Shown: positions 1 through 6,943, counted from the stretch's first letter. The stretch: DNA of 8,003 bases from an uncultured Lachnospiraceae bacterium (GCA_934371505.1 CAKRNW010000103.1:1-8003), one strand, 5' to 3'. The notes: generated from the letters alone by a model not told the origin. Translations and numbers: made by a program.

Positions 1-1
1 A

Positions 2-1714
2 CCACAGGTTGATCTTTTGTTCTGCATTGTGCTGCTGACTTGTGTACTGATGTATGGGATAGGAAGAATTTACGGGTTCATTATCTATCCGGATGAATTT
101 GGATATTGGGCTTCCGCGGCACGGGTTTTGGGGTACGACTGGTCGAAGATTGCATCCCTCGGCTCCTACTATTCCTATGGCTACAGCATCCTTCTGATTC
201 CCATTCTTTTTCTCTTTCACAACCCGGTAGCTGCATACCGGGCTGCGATTGTCGTGAACATGTTTCTCCTGATTGGAACATTCTTCCTGCTTTTGGAGAT
301 TGTCTCCATTATTTTCCCGAAAAAGAAACTGGAGCTGCGCATTATCTTTTCCGGAATCGCCCTTTTCTACCCGACCTGGATTTTCTACATGCAGATTACC
401 CTGGCAGAGATTGTGCTTGTCTTCGCATTTTGCCTGGTAAGCTTTACACTGCTAAAGTATTTGGATACAGGAAGGATGCCGTGGCTGGTTTCTTTAGTGT
501 CAGCCATAGGCTTTCTCTATATGATACACATGCGTACCATAGCCGTGATGATTGCCGTCTGTGGTACCCTGCTTGTGAGGATGATCAAGCGGAACAGAAA
601 AGGAAAACAGTTCCTGCTATTTCTGCTCTCCCTGGTGCTTTGCCTGGCATTTACTGTTTTACTGAAAAGAATCGTACAGACCCACATTTATAGTAGTTCA
701 GGGGCAGAACAGCTTGCCATTAATGATTACGCTGGACAGTGGAGCAAAATAGCAGCGATTTTTACCAAAGAGGGAATGAAAGCATTTCTTGTGAGTCTGG
801 TTGGAAAGATTTATTATCTGGGAATGTCAACCTTTGGAACTTTTTATCTGGGCTGTGCCTTTATGCTGCGCCGTATCCTTCAATCCGTGAGAGAAGGAAA
901 AAGCTGGGGAAAGAATTTCTATTTTTATCTGTTTCTGTTTCTGGCTGTTGCAGGGGAGATTCTGATTAATGCTATTTATTGCAAAGAATACGGACGGATT
1001 GACAGCCTGGTCTACGGAAGATATGACGAGTTTATTTTACCCATTGTGATGTTGCTTGGACTCCATGAGTTGTTCCTTATTTGTCGGAAGGTGTCTAAGT
1101 GCGTAGCTGGCATGACGACAATTTTAATGTTTCATCTGGGGACTACCTGGTTGTTGGAGAGTGTGATAGAAACCCATCATATCACCAACCTTCATGGTGG
1201 TTATTTCATTCCTGGCCTATGCTATGCACTGAAATTTGTGCCCTTTCGTCCGGATACTTTTTTCTGGTGGGCATTTCTCGCCGATTTCATTCTCATGCTG
1301 CTTGTCTGGCTGGTGTTCTTTTTGTGCAGCCGTAAGCCGGGATGGGAGCAGGTATTGTGGGCGATTGTTGGGGTGGAGGTTGTGTTGGGCATTATGCTTT
1401 GCGAACAGTTTACTTACCCCTATAATCGTGTATCCTACGGAAATGCTTACCTTGCAGAGGAACTTGAGGAAAAAATTGCCGAGGGCAGGAGATTAGTTTC
1501 CTATCATAATACAGAGGATGATGTTTTTATTTCCAGCCTTCAATTTCTATTAAGAGACGAGGACATTGTACTTGTTTCAGAGGCGGAAAAAGAGCAGCTG
1601 CAGTCTTCGGATCTGGTTGTTTTATATGCGACAGAGGATGACCAGGGTTATCTGATGACCCGCTATAAAAAAAGCAAGGCGTATGGCAGCTTTTGGCTTT
1701 ATTATAATCCGTAG
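2..1714 (+). CDS. GT-C-like integral membrane glycosyltransferase (5' partial)
   Basis: This is a polytopic membrane protein whose reading frame is open to the left edge. The codons before a TTG at 17 contain no start, so the true N-terminus is probably outside the window. Numbering from that TTG, about ten to twelve hydrophobic segments cover residues 1-465. The motif YPDEFGYW (24-31) sits just after the first membrane segment. An Asp-Glu pair in the first outer loop is typical of GT-C enzymes such as the PMT/ArnT type, which transfer sugars from polyprenyl-phosphate donors on the outer face. A second acidic site occurs in QITLAEIVLV, and a conserved-looking YGRYDEFILP lies near residue 340. 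The last roughly 95 residues are hydrophilic and probably form a small outer domain. Two glycosyltransferase genes follow, the first after 15 bases, supporting a role in surface glycan assembly. The exact donor and acceptor are unknown, and a polymerase or flippase-like role is less likely but not excluded. Confidence 0.75.
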   Translation, partial: PQVDLLFCIVLLTCVLMYGIGRIYGFIIYPDEFGYWASAARVLGYDWSKIASLGSYYSYGYSILLIPILFLFHNPVAAYRAAIVVNMFLLIGTFFLLLEIVSIIFPKKKLELRIIFSGIALFYPTWIFYMQITLAEIVLVFAFCLVSFTLLKYLDTGRMPWLVSLVSAIGFLYMIHMRTIAVMIAVCGTLLVRMIKRNRKGKQFLLFLLSLVLCLAFTVLLKRIVQTHIYSSSGAEQLAINDYAGQWSKIAAIFTKEGMKAFLVSLVGKIYYLGMSTFGTFYLGCAFMLRRILQSVREGKSWGKNFYFYLFLFLAVAGEILINAIYCKEYGRIDSLVYGRYDEFILPIVMLLGLHELFLICRKVSKCVAGMTTILMFHLGTTWLLESVIETHHITNLHGGYFIPGLCYALKFVPFRPDTFFWWAFLADFILMLLVWLVFFLCSRKPGWEQVLWAIVGVEVVLGIMLCEQFTYPYNRVSYGNAYLAEELEEKIAEGRRLVSYHNTEDDVFISSLQFLLRDEDIVLVSEAEKEQLQSSDLVVLYATEDDQGYLMTRYKKSKAYGSFWLYYNP

Positions 1715-1720
1715 AAGGGA
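1713..1720 (+). promoter_or_regulatory. Ribosome binding site deciding the GT2 start
   Basis: AGAAGGGA lies directly against the ATG at 1721, leaving no spacer, but is 9 bases from the in-frame ATG at 1730. The second ATG is therefore the better start for the downstream family 2 glycosyltransferase. The site overlaps the stop codon of the preceding membrane-protein gene, consistent with coupled translation. Confidence 0.6.
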
Positions 1721-1729
1721 ATGGAAGAA

Positions 1730-2767
1730 ATGTGGTTGACAATCGTGGTTCCTGTTTATAATGTGAAACAATATCTGGGAACCTGTCTGGATAGTCTGGT
1801 GGAGGCTGTCAGACAGGGAGGTGGAGGCATTGAGGTTCTACTGATTGACGATGGCTCCACAGATGGTTCTGGACAGCTGGCTGACGAATATGCGTCCCGC
1901 CACGATTTTATCCATGTGCAGCATAAAGCAAATGGAGGAGTGGCAGCGGCGCGGAATGATGGATTGTCCGCCGGGAAAGGAGAATGGGTTTGGTTTGTGG
2001 ATTCCGACGACTGGGTGGAGCCGGGAAACATTCTTAGGATGCAGAAATGCGCAGCTGCACACAGAGATGCAGATGTACTCCTTTTTGATGCCTGGCAGGA
2101 AGGAAAGACACAAGCACCTTGGGAGCATTTTGAAACCGGGCAGCTGTGGACGGAGAAAAAGGAAATAGAGAAACTTAGAAACGGTGTGTTGTATTTCCCC
2201 CTGAATATTCCCAAAACATCGGTTCCGTTATCGGCACTGTGGGATCGGCTTTACCGTAGGGATTTTCTGATGCAAAACAACCTTTTGTTTCAAACGGAAC
2301 TGAAGGTTCTGGATGACATGGTGTTTAACGTGGAAGTATTCGGTGCAGCAAAGAAGATCGATTACCAGAAACTTCCTATTTATCACTATCGTTTTGTTGC
2401 GGATTCCATTACCCATCAATTTAATCCTGGCAGACAGCGGGAGAATGAAAAGGTCTTCCGTTATCTGGAGAGCCAGAATGTAGACAGGCAGGCGTTGTAT
2501 TGTAGGGAAATTAAATCCTTTGGAATTAGCTGCGTACTTCAGTTCTTTCATCAGGGGAATTCGCTTTCCATCATGAAGAAACTGCAGGAGGTAAGAATCT
2601 GTTTGAAGTCGCCCTCTTACCGGGAAGCCTTTTCTAAGGTTAATATCAGAAATCTGGAATGGAGATTAATCATTCTTACGTTGCTTGGAAGGATTCGGTG
2701 CGATTTTGGAATTTACCTCTTATCTGTTGCACAACAGAGTGCTGTTCATCACAACAAAACAACTTAG
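1730..2767 (+). CDS. Family 2 glycosyltransferase (GT-A fold)
   Basis: The protein is a cytoplasmic inverting sugar transferase that would add a sugar from a nucleotide-sugar donor to a growing surface glycan. Numbering from the ATG at 1730 (345 residues), it opens with the family signature LTIVVPVYN. The nucleotide-binding DDGSTD is at 40-45, NGG and the ARNDGL stretch at about 68-79, and the metal-binding DSDD (DXD-type) at 91-94. A DD pair near 195-196, in LDDMVFNVEVF, is placed like the catalytic acid of EpsJ/WfgS-type enzymes. YHYRFVADSITHQF follows at about 218-231, as in related capsule enzymes. The rest is a helical C-terminal region of about 110 residues with no clear membrane segment. 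An upstream in-frame ATG at 1721 is possible but badly spaced from the ribosome site. The gene lies 15 bases after the membrane glycosyltransferase and overlaps the next gene, so it is an operon member. The sugar specificity cannot be read from sequence. Confidence 0.95.
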   Translation: MWLTIVVPVYNVKQYLGTCLDSLVEAVRQGGGGIEVLLIDDGSTDGSGQLADEYASRHDFIHVQHKANGGVAAARNDGLSAGKGEWVWFVDSDDWVEPGNILRMQKCAAAHRDADVLLFDAWQEGKTQAPWEHFETGQLWTEKKEIEKLRNGVLYFPLNIPKTSVPLSALWDRLYRRDFLMQNNLLFQTELKVLDDMVFNVEVFGAAKKIDYQKLPIYHYRFVADSITHQFNPGRQRENEKVFRYLESQNVDRQALYCREIKSFGISCVLQFFHQGNSLSIMKKLQEVRICLKSPSYREAFSKVNIRNLEWRLIILTLLGRIRCDFGIYLLSVAQQSAVHHNKTT

Positions 2768-3764
2768 TTATATAAGAAATACACAGGAACTGCGTATTTG
2801 CCGGGAATATGCTGCTCAGGTGGATGTGCTGGGCTCGGAGTCTTCCTGTTATCCGGTTCGGCTTATGAAGGTGTATGGAAGTCTCCTTCTGAAATCCTGT
2901 AGAAAGTATGATGTGATTTTTCTGGGATTTTCTCCACAGCTTATCCTTCCGGTATGGTTCTGGAAATTCAGAAAACAGTTTATCATGATTGATTTCTTCA
3001 TCTCTATGTATGACACCTTATGTCTGGATCGCGGAAGGGTGAAACCGGATGGTTCTTTAGGCAAATGGTTAAAATGGATAGATAAGAGAACGCTTGCATT
3101 GGCAGATTGGAGTTTATGTGACACCCGGGCTCATGGAAGATTCTTTCAACGGGAGCTTGGAGCCAGAGAGGGCGCCATGGAAGCTTTGTATCTGGAAGCG
3201 GATCAAGACCTGTATTATCCCAAAGTAGTGTCAAAACCAGAGGAATGGAAAAACTGCTTTGTTGTTTTGTATTTTGGCAGCATTTTGCCTTTACAGGGAG
3301 TGGATGTGATTCTGGATGCAATAGAAGGCGTTCAAAGCCAGGAGCAATCGGTAGGCAGGCTGCGGTTTGTATTAGTGGGACCTCTCTCCAAACAGCAGGC
3401 AAAACGAATCGACAAGCTTTCTTATGTTCATTGGGAGAAATGGCTCTCCCAGCAGGCGTTGAGTGACTGTATTGCCATGGCTGATTTGTGTCTGGCAGGA
3501 CATTTTCACCCCACGATAGAGAAGGCGCGCCGCACGATCCCGGGAAAGGCATATATCTATGAAACCATGGAGAAACCTATGATTCTGGGGGAGAATGCAG
3601 CCAATAGGGAACGCTATCAGGAAGGCGAAGGGATAAGCTTTGTTCCCATGGGAGATGCGAAAGCATTGCTGCAGGAAATTCTAAAACAATATGAGAAATG
3701 GAGCAAGACGGAAAAGGAGATTTTGCGCAGAAATGAGGATAAGGTTGAAAATGAGAAACAATAA
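2739..3764 (+). CDS. GT-B fold glycosyltransferase, GT4-like (start uncertain)
   Basis: The product is a probable retaining nucleotide-sugar transferase of the GT1/GT4 clan, acting on the cytoplasmic side of the membrane in the same glycan pathway. Numbering from the GTG at 2739 (341 residues), it begins with a Rossmann strand, VLFITTKQLSYIRNTQE. After a linker, the C-terminal domain starts with VVLYFGSILPLQGVDVILDA (about 175-194), a typical strand-turn-helix of the donor domain. The motif IPGKAYIYETMEKPMILG (about 268-285) corresponds to the Lys...Glu...KP.I donor-binding segment of the family. The frame is open further upstream to a TTG at 2685, but that extension is only the shifted reading of the preceding gene and would precede the first strand with no family sense, so I prefer GTG 2739. 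No good ribosome site precedes it; coupling to the upstream gene, overlapped by 29 bases, may supply initiation. It overlaps the next gene by 14 bases. Confidence 0.85.
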   Translation: MLFITTKQLSYIRNTQELRICREYAAQVDVLGSESSCYPVRLMKVYGSLLLKSCRKYDVIFLGFSPQLILPVWFWKFRKQFIMIDFFISMYDTLCLDRGRVKPDGSLGKWLKWIDKRTLALADWSLCDTRAHGRFFQRELGAREGAMEALYLEADQDLYYPKVVSKPEEWKNCFVVLYFGSILPLQGVDVILDAIEGVQSQEQSVGRLRFVLVGPLSKQQAKRIDKLSYVHWEKWLSQQALSDCIAMADLCLAGHFHPTIEKARRTIPGKAYIYETMEKPMILGENAANRERYQEGEGISFVPMGDAKALLQEILKQYEKWSKTEKEILRRNEDKVENEKQ

Positions 3765-4248
3765 ATTAGAAAGCTTCTATTTAAAATTAGGAATAGGGAT
3801 TATGGTTTACTGCATCTGTGCAATCTGTTTTCTGCCACTGCTGAAAGTGCAGGCAGAGGAATTTCGTATGCTTTATGTGAGTGAGGATGCTGATATTTAT
3901 GAGGATGCTGATATTGCATCAACATCCTTGCTTACATTGACGAAAGGGGATATGGTTCTGGTTTTGGAACAGCAGGAAGACTGGTGTAAGGTCAGGTATC
4001 AGACAACCACTGGCTACATGCAGACAAAGTATCTGCAGGAAACTCTGGAAGAAGACACCCAGAATGGTGCTTTGCAGGAGGAAATGCAGGATATCGAAGA
4101 ATTTCATCAGGAAGTGGCAGTGGAGGCTGAGAAGGTGAGCAGGGATAAAAAAACCTCTTTGTACTGGGGAATTGTAATTGGAGGTTTGATTATTGCCATG
4201 TTTGCCGCAGGAATCTATCGCGGAATCAAGGGAGATAAGAAGGAATAA
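3751..4248 (+). CDS. Small exported, membrane-anchored SH3b-domain protein
   Basis: This 165-residue protein has a basic N-terminus, a hydrophobic segment at 11-31 and a plausible signal peptidase site after VQA (33-35). A bacterial SH3-like (SH3b/SH3_3) module follows at about 39-96, including LTKGDMVLVLEQQEDWCKVR and TGYMQTKYL, where the W-C-K-V and G-Y-M/V features mark the fold. An acidic, probably helical linker (97-130) leads to a second hydrophobic segment (137-157) and a short basic tail, so the domain should sit outside the membrane. SH3b domains usually bind cell-wall peptides, which suits its place behind surface glycan enzymes; a wall-sensing or scaffolding role is inference only. 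The start is ATG 3751, with AAGG six bases upstream; it overlaps the previous gene by 14 bases. An in-frame ATG at 3733 is possible but would only add six residues. The gene ends the operon as seen here. Confidence 0.8.
   Translation: MRNNKLESFYLKLGIGIMVYCICAICFLPLLKVQAEEFRMLYVSEDADIYEDADIASTSLLTLTKGDMVLVLEQQEDWCKVRYQTTTGYMQTKYLQETLEEDTQNGALQEEMQDIEEFHQEVAVEAEKVSRDKKTSLYWGIVIGGLIIAMFAAGIYRGIKGDKKE
3883..3915 (+). repeat. Short tandem duplication inside the SH3b gene
   Basis: A 15-base string, GAGGATGCTGATATT, occurs at 3883-3897 and again at 3901-3915, with a period of 18 bases. It encodes EDADIYEDADI at the start of the SH3b domain. It stays in frame and looks like a recent slippage duplication adding six residues to the domain's N-terminal edge. 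Confidence 0.8.
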
Positions 4249-4388
4249 AAAAGCATAAAAAGGAATTAATCCCTGTCCGCCCCGACAGACAATTCCCAAG
4301 ACTTAAAACAGCTCATTTTAGAAAACCCAAATATCTAATATACAGAGCTGCATAAACAGTAACACTAGTAAGAGTATAGCACTTTTTG

Positions 4389-4408
4389 AAGCAGATGAAA
4401 ATCTGCTT
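4389..4408. other. Perfect 8-bp inverted repeat with GAAA loop
   Basis: AAGCAGAT (4389-4396) and ATCTGCTT (4401-4408) are perfect complements around a GAAA tetraloop. The bases that follow (ATTTGTCGTTG) are only mildly T-rich, so termination would be weak. It overlaps the upstream part of the reading-frame remnant and could be a by-product of coding sequence. Confidence 0.4.
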
Positions 4409-4420
4409 ATTTGTCGTTGA

Positions 4421-4639
4421 AAATACATCGTTTTTTACGGACAGTCAAGTTTTCAACTATATTTGAAGCCTAACGGTTACATTGCGCGGTTTATCCGCAG
4501 AGACGAAAAAGGTGATGAGGAATATTATTACCTTGCATATGGTGATGCACTTAACCACTTAGCTTTATTCAAGAATGATAATTCTGGACTATACAAAAGA
4601 ATTGAAATCGTAGACAGCCGCTCACTACGCCTACCATAG
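4421..4639 (+). pseudogene. Startless reading-frame remnant, possibly from a mobile element
   Basis: The frame from 4421 to the TAG at 4637-4639 encodes 72 residues with protein-like composition, including YGQSSFQLYLKPNGYIARF and YYYLAYGDALNHLALF. There is no ATG or GTG at its 5' end; a TTG at 4463 is the only weak start and has no ribosome site. Immediately upstream is an in-frame TGA (4418-4420). Beyond it the same frame stays open back to 4322 and reads SIALFEADENLLICR just before the stop. This may be an older coding part broken by a nonsense change. I do not recognise the family. The protein-like sequence without a start, beside an R-M module, suggests a decayed accessory or integrative-element gene. 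It may also be chance open frame. Confidence 0.4.
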
Positions 4640-4694
4640 GTTGTCCTTGATTTTCAGGACATGAATTGTTTGGCGTAAATTAAAAAATAGGCAC

Positions 4695-4723
4695 TTGTAG
4701 TTATACACGATAGCGTGTATAAT
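4695..4723 (+). promoter_or_regulatory. Sigma-70-type promoter for the R-M operon
   Basis: TTGTAG (4695-4700) matches four of six bases of the -35 consensus and TATAAT (4718-4723) is a perfect -10, with an ideal 17-base spacer. A transcript would begin near 4730, giving a leader of about 20 bases that carries GAGGTGA (4737-4743) five bases before ATG 4749. The spacer and -10 are covered by an inverted repeat, so the promoter should be blocked when a protein binds there. Confidence 0.75.
4701..4722. promoter_or_regulatory. Palindromic operator covering spacer and -10 box
   Basis: Perfect 9-base arms, TTATACACG (4701-4709) and CGTGTATAA (4714-4722), surround a four-base centre (ATAG). This symmetry fits a dimeric repressor rather than a terminator, since it lies inside the promoter and upstream of the expected transcript start. 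The best candidate ligand is the N-terminal helix-turn-helix-like part of the methyltransferase encoded 27 bases downstream. Known C5 methyltransferases such as M.SsoII and M.EcoRII repress their own genes in this way; that this one does is inference. Confidence 0.65.
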
Positions 4724-4748
4724 TAGAAAAATTGTCGAGGTGATTTTT

Positions 4749-5843
4749 ATGATTATATCACTTGCAGAATATGCGAGATTGCACAATAGAAGTGGAGACA
4801 CTCTCCGCCGTCTTGCGGAAAATGGCTCACTAAAAACCGCCCAAAAAATCGGAAGAAATTGGACAGTTGATAGTGAAGAAGAGTATCCATCAAAAAGGAA
4901 AGCGAAGTCGAAACCCATTACGGTTGTTTCCTTGTTTTCCGGTTGTGGTGGAATGGATTTAGGGCTTATCGGTGGCTTTGATTTTCTGGGAAAGCACTAT
5001 GCTAAAACAGGGTTTGATATAATCTGGGCAAACGAAATCAATCCGGCTGCTTGCAAAACATATCGCGAAAACTTTGGCGATTATATCGTTGAAGGAGATA
5101 TTGTAGAACAGATTAAGAACCTTCCATCAACAGCCGATATTGTCGTGGGTGGTTTTCCGTGCCAAGACATTTCAATTAACGGAAAAATGCTTGGCGTAAA
5201 CGGAAAACGGAGCAGCTTATATACTTACATTGTAGAAGCTGTGAACAGGATAAAGCCCAAGGTGTTCATTGCTGAAAACGTTGGAGGTCTGCTGCTCAAG
5301 CAGAATGAGTATTCTCTGAACAAAATCCTTGAGGATTTTAATTCTCTTGGGTACAACCTAAGCTATCAGTTATACCACGCCGAGGATTATGGTGTGCCGC
5401 AAACGAGAGAACGAGTGATTTTCGTTGGGACAAAAAAGGGACTGCCTGATTTTGTCCCTCCAAAACCGAGTGTTTTTGCGCCTATCACAGCCTACGAAGC
5501 CTTGCATGATCTGGAAGAACATCCGCAGGATAAGACATTTTCTCATATATGGAGCAATGCAAAAGTAAGCGGTGAGCAGGGCAATCGTCGTTTACTTGCT
5601 GACCGTCCCGGTTATACCATGCGGGCAGAATGTCATGGAAACATTCAATTCCATTATGCACTTCCGCGAAGAATCTCTATGAGAGAGGCAGCTCGTATCC
5701 AATCTTTCCCTGATTCATTTTCTTTTCCTTGCGGATTGCGCGAAACGGAACGGCAAATAGGGAACGCTGTTCCGCCGGTGCTTGCGTGGCATATTGCTAA
5801 CTCTGTCAAAAATGTAATCGAAGGGAATAAGAACAAGGTATGA
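4749..5843 (+). CDS. C5-cytosine DNA methyltransferase with N-terminal HTH-like segment
   Basis: The enzyme transfers a methyl group from S-adenosylmethionine to carbon 5 of cytosine in a specific DNA site, protecting the host from the linked endonuclease. Numbering from ATG 4749 (364 residues), all core motifs are present: SAM-binding LFSGCGG (62-68), motif IV GGFPCQ with the catalytic Cys at 138, ENVGG (176-180), QTRERVIFVG (218-227), the motif IX stretch RRISMREAARIQSFP and motif X IGNAVPPVLAWH. The short variable region of about 80 residues between motifs VIII and IX should set the recognition site, which I cannot deduce. Residues 1-50 (ISLAEYARLHNRSGDTLRRL onward) resemble a MerR/excisionase-like helix-turn-helix and are extra to a minimal enzyme. 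GAGGTGA sits five bases before this ATG; the in-frame GTG at 4740 overlaps that site and is less likely. The gene is first in a two-gene operon. Confidence 0.96.
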   Translation: MIISLAEYARLHNRSGDTLRRLAENGSLKTAQKIGRNWTVDSEEEYPSKRKAKSKPITVVSLFSGCGGMDLGLIGGFDFLGKHYAKTGFDIIWANEINPAACKTYRENFGDYIVEGDIVEQIKNLPSTADIVVGGFPCQDISINGKMLGVNGKRSSLYTYIVEAVNRIKPKVFIAENVGGLLLKQNEYSLNKILEDFNSLGYNLSYQLYHAEDYGVPQTRERVIFVGTKKGLPDFVPPKPSVFAPITAYEALHDLEEHPQDKTFSHIWSNAKVSGEQGNRRLLADRPGYTMRAECHGNIQFHYALPRRISMREAARIQSFPDSFSFPCGLRETERQIGNAVPPVLAWHIANSVKNVIEGNKNKV

Positions 5844-6853
5844 CGAAAAACGAATTTGAAGAAATCCTGAATAAATGTTGTGCGCAGCTAACAGAAGAAG
5901 CCAGAACTACAGGGTTTAAGACCTCTGCTCAATTTGAAACTCGAGTGCGTGAGGTTTTGAGTGTAATCACAAAGGACGATGAAACTTTTGAAATCGACTT
6001 TAACCCACACCCGCAGGCTTTTCCTGATATTGCAATGGGCGAATATGGCGTTGAAGTAAAGTTCACCCTGAACGACACTTGGCGGAGTATTGCAAATAGC
6101 GTTCTTGAAACACAACGCATTGATGAAGTCAAGCATATTTATGTTGTCTTTGGAAAAATGGGCGGTGTTCCAGAGGTTCGCTGGGGCGAATATGAGCAAA
6201 GCGTCATTCATGTCAGAACATCACACGTCCCTCGTTTTGAAATTGAACTTCCGTCTGAAAAAACCGAAGTGAAAGAATCTTTGTTTGAGCAGATGGGCAT
6301 TCGCTATGATGATTTCAGAAAGCTCGACATGCAGGACAAGATGAAATATATCCGTGCTTACGCACGAAAGATTCATCCGGATGGACGCTTGTGGTGGGTC
6401 GAGGATAAAGAAGATTCAGACGAACACACGACGCCTGTTCAGGCTCGTCTCTATACAAACCTCACAACAGGCGAAAAGACACGCCTGAGGGCGGAAGCCG
6501 CGTTGCTTTGTCCGAGCATTGTCAAATCCGGACGGTCGCGGAACAAGTATGACGATATGGTTCTCTATCTTCTGACCTATCACGGCATACTGTGTCATCA
6601 GGCAAGAGATTTGTTTTCTGCTGGAAGTGTTGCCAATCCTAAAAATGATGATGCGGGTGGTATCTATATTGAACGAGCATTGAAGCTTATTGAGAGTGAA
6701 ATGAAAGCAGCAGCTCTCCGGATGGACGACGATTTGTTTGTTGAATATTGGGGCGAGAGTGTCCCGCCAGAAAAGAGGATTAAGCGTTGGCTTGAAAAAG
6801 CAGATGAACTTGCAACGGAGTGGGTTCCCTCAAAGAGTCTATTCCTTGAGTAA
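5840..6853 (+). CDS. Type II restriction endonuclease, PD-(D/E)XK fold
   Basis: The 337-residue product is the probable cutting partner of the upstream methyltransferase. Its start ATG overlaps the methyltransferase stop (ATGA), which ties its translation to prior synthesis of the protecting enzyme. The N-terminal part contains a good PD-(D/E)XK active site: FPDIAMGEYGVEVKF, with Asp63, Glu72 and Lys74. It is preceded by a helix (QFETRVREVL) whose Glu33 could be the extra acidic residue of the fold and followed by a helix-strand with YVVFGKMGG. Residues from about 145 to the end form a second, mostly helical half, including MKYIRAYARKIHPDGRLWW and SRNKYDDMVLYLL, that I cannot place in a named family; it may hold DNA recognition or dimer contacts. 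Assignment rests on the motif and the gene pairing. A replicative or repair nuclease is much less likely here. The cut site is unknown. Confidence 0.85.
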   Translation: MTKNEFEEILNKCCAQLTEEARTTGFKTSAQFETRVREVLSVITKDDETFEIDFNPHPQAFPDIAMGEYGVEVKFTLNDTWRSIANSVLETQRIDEVKHIYVVFGKMGGVPEVRWGEYEQSVIHVRTSHVPRFEIELPSEKTEVKESLFEQMGIRYDDFRKLDMQDKMKYIRAYARKIHPDGRLWWVEDKEDSDEHTTPVQARLYTNLTTGEKTRLRAEAALLCPSIVKSGRSRNKYDDMVLYLLTYHGILCHQARDLFSAGSVANPKNDDAGGIYIERALKLIESEMKAAALRMDDDLFVEYWGESVPPEKRIKRWLEKADELATEWVPSKSLFLE

Positions 6854-6867
6854 TTCAAATCCCTTTA

Positions 6868-6943
6868 GGAACTTCGTTCCGTCAAGGTGGCTGCACCCCC
6901 TTGCGCCGCTAATGCGGCTATCCCCTGTGGACTTGCCGTCCGC
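6868..6943. repeat. Cluster of four short hairpins
   Basis: Four inverted repeats follow one another: GGAAC/GTTCC (6868-6880, loop TTC); GGTG/CACC (6886-6897), with AA and TT continuing outside a CCC bulge; GCCGC/GCGGC (6905-6918, loop TAAT); and GTGGAC/GTCCGC (6927-6943, one G-T pair, loop TTGCC). Such spacing is unlike a terminator and resembles the protein-binding or origin-of-transfer regions of mobile elements, or a structured RNA. Which of these applies is not shown by the sequence. Confidence 0.55.

Larger units (their letters stand above)
4249..4694. other. Intergenic stretch between glycan operon and R-M island
   Basis: About 450 bases hold no intact gene. Just after the SH3b stop there is a bulged inverted repeat: outer arms GGAATT (4262-4267) and AATTCC (4291-4296), inner arms CTGTC (4273-4277) and GACAG (4284-4288). 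It has no T-run behind it, so it is not a standard terminator. An eight-base-pair GAAA-looped hairpin follows at 4389-4408, then a startless reading frame (4421-4639, listed separately). A hairpin then lies at 4642-4661 (TGTCC and GGACA ends, with one bulged T). The base make-up becomes more AT-rich towards the methyltransferase promoter. I see no tRNA, CRISPR or intact transposase. Confidence 0.6.

Noticed and set aside
106..693. 195-codon + strand frame within the membrane-protein gene
   Set aside because: The overlapping frame has continuous membrane segments and a GT-C motif; this one is low-complexity shifted sequence.
1756..2214. 152-codon open frame on the - strand
   Set aside because: It is rich in Ser, Pro and Cys and lies opposite the conserved GT2 catalytic region; it is an antisense shadow.
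3004..3552. 182-codon open frame on the - strand
   Set aside because: It lies opposite the GT-B glycosyltransferase; its residue make-up is not protein-like and it has no ribosome site or domain.
4262..4296. Intrinsic terminator after the SH3b gene
   Set aside because: The inverted repeat is interrupted by bulges and is not followed by a T-run on either strand.
4418..4420. In-frame TGA as a selenocysteine codon
   Set aside because: No redox motif surrounds it, no SECIS-like hairpin directly follows and the frame has no start; a nonsense change in a remnant is simpler.
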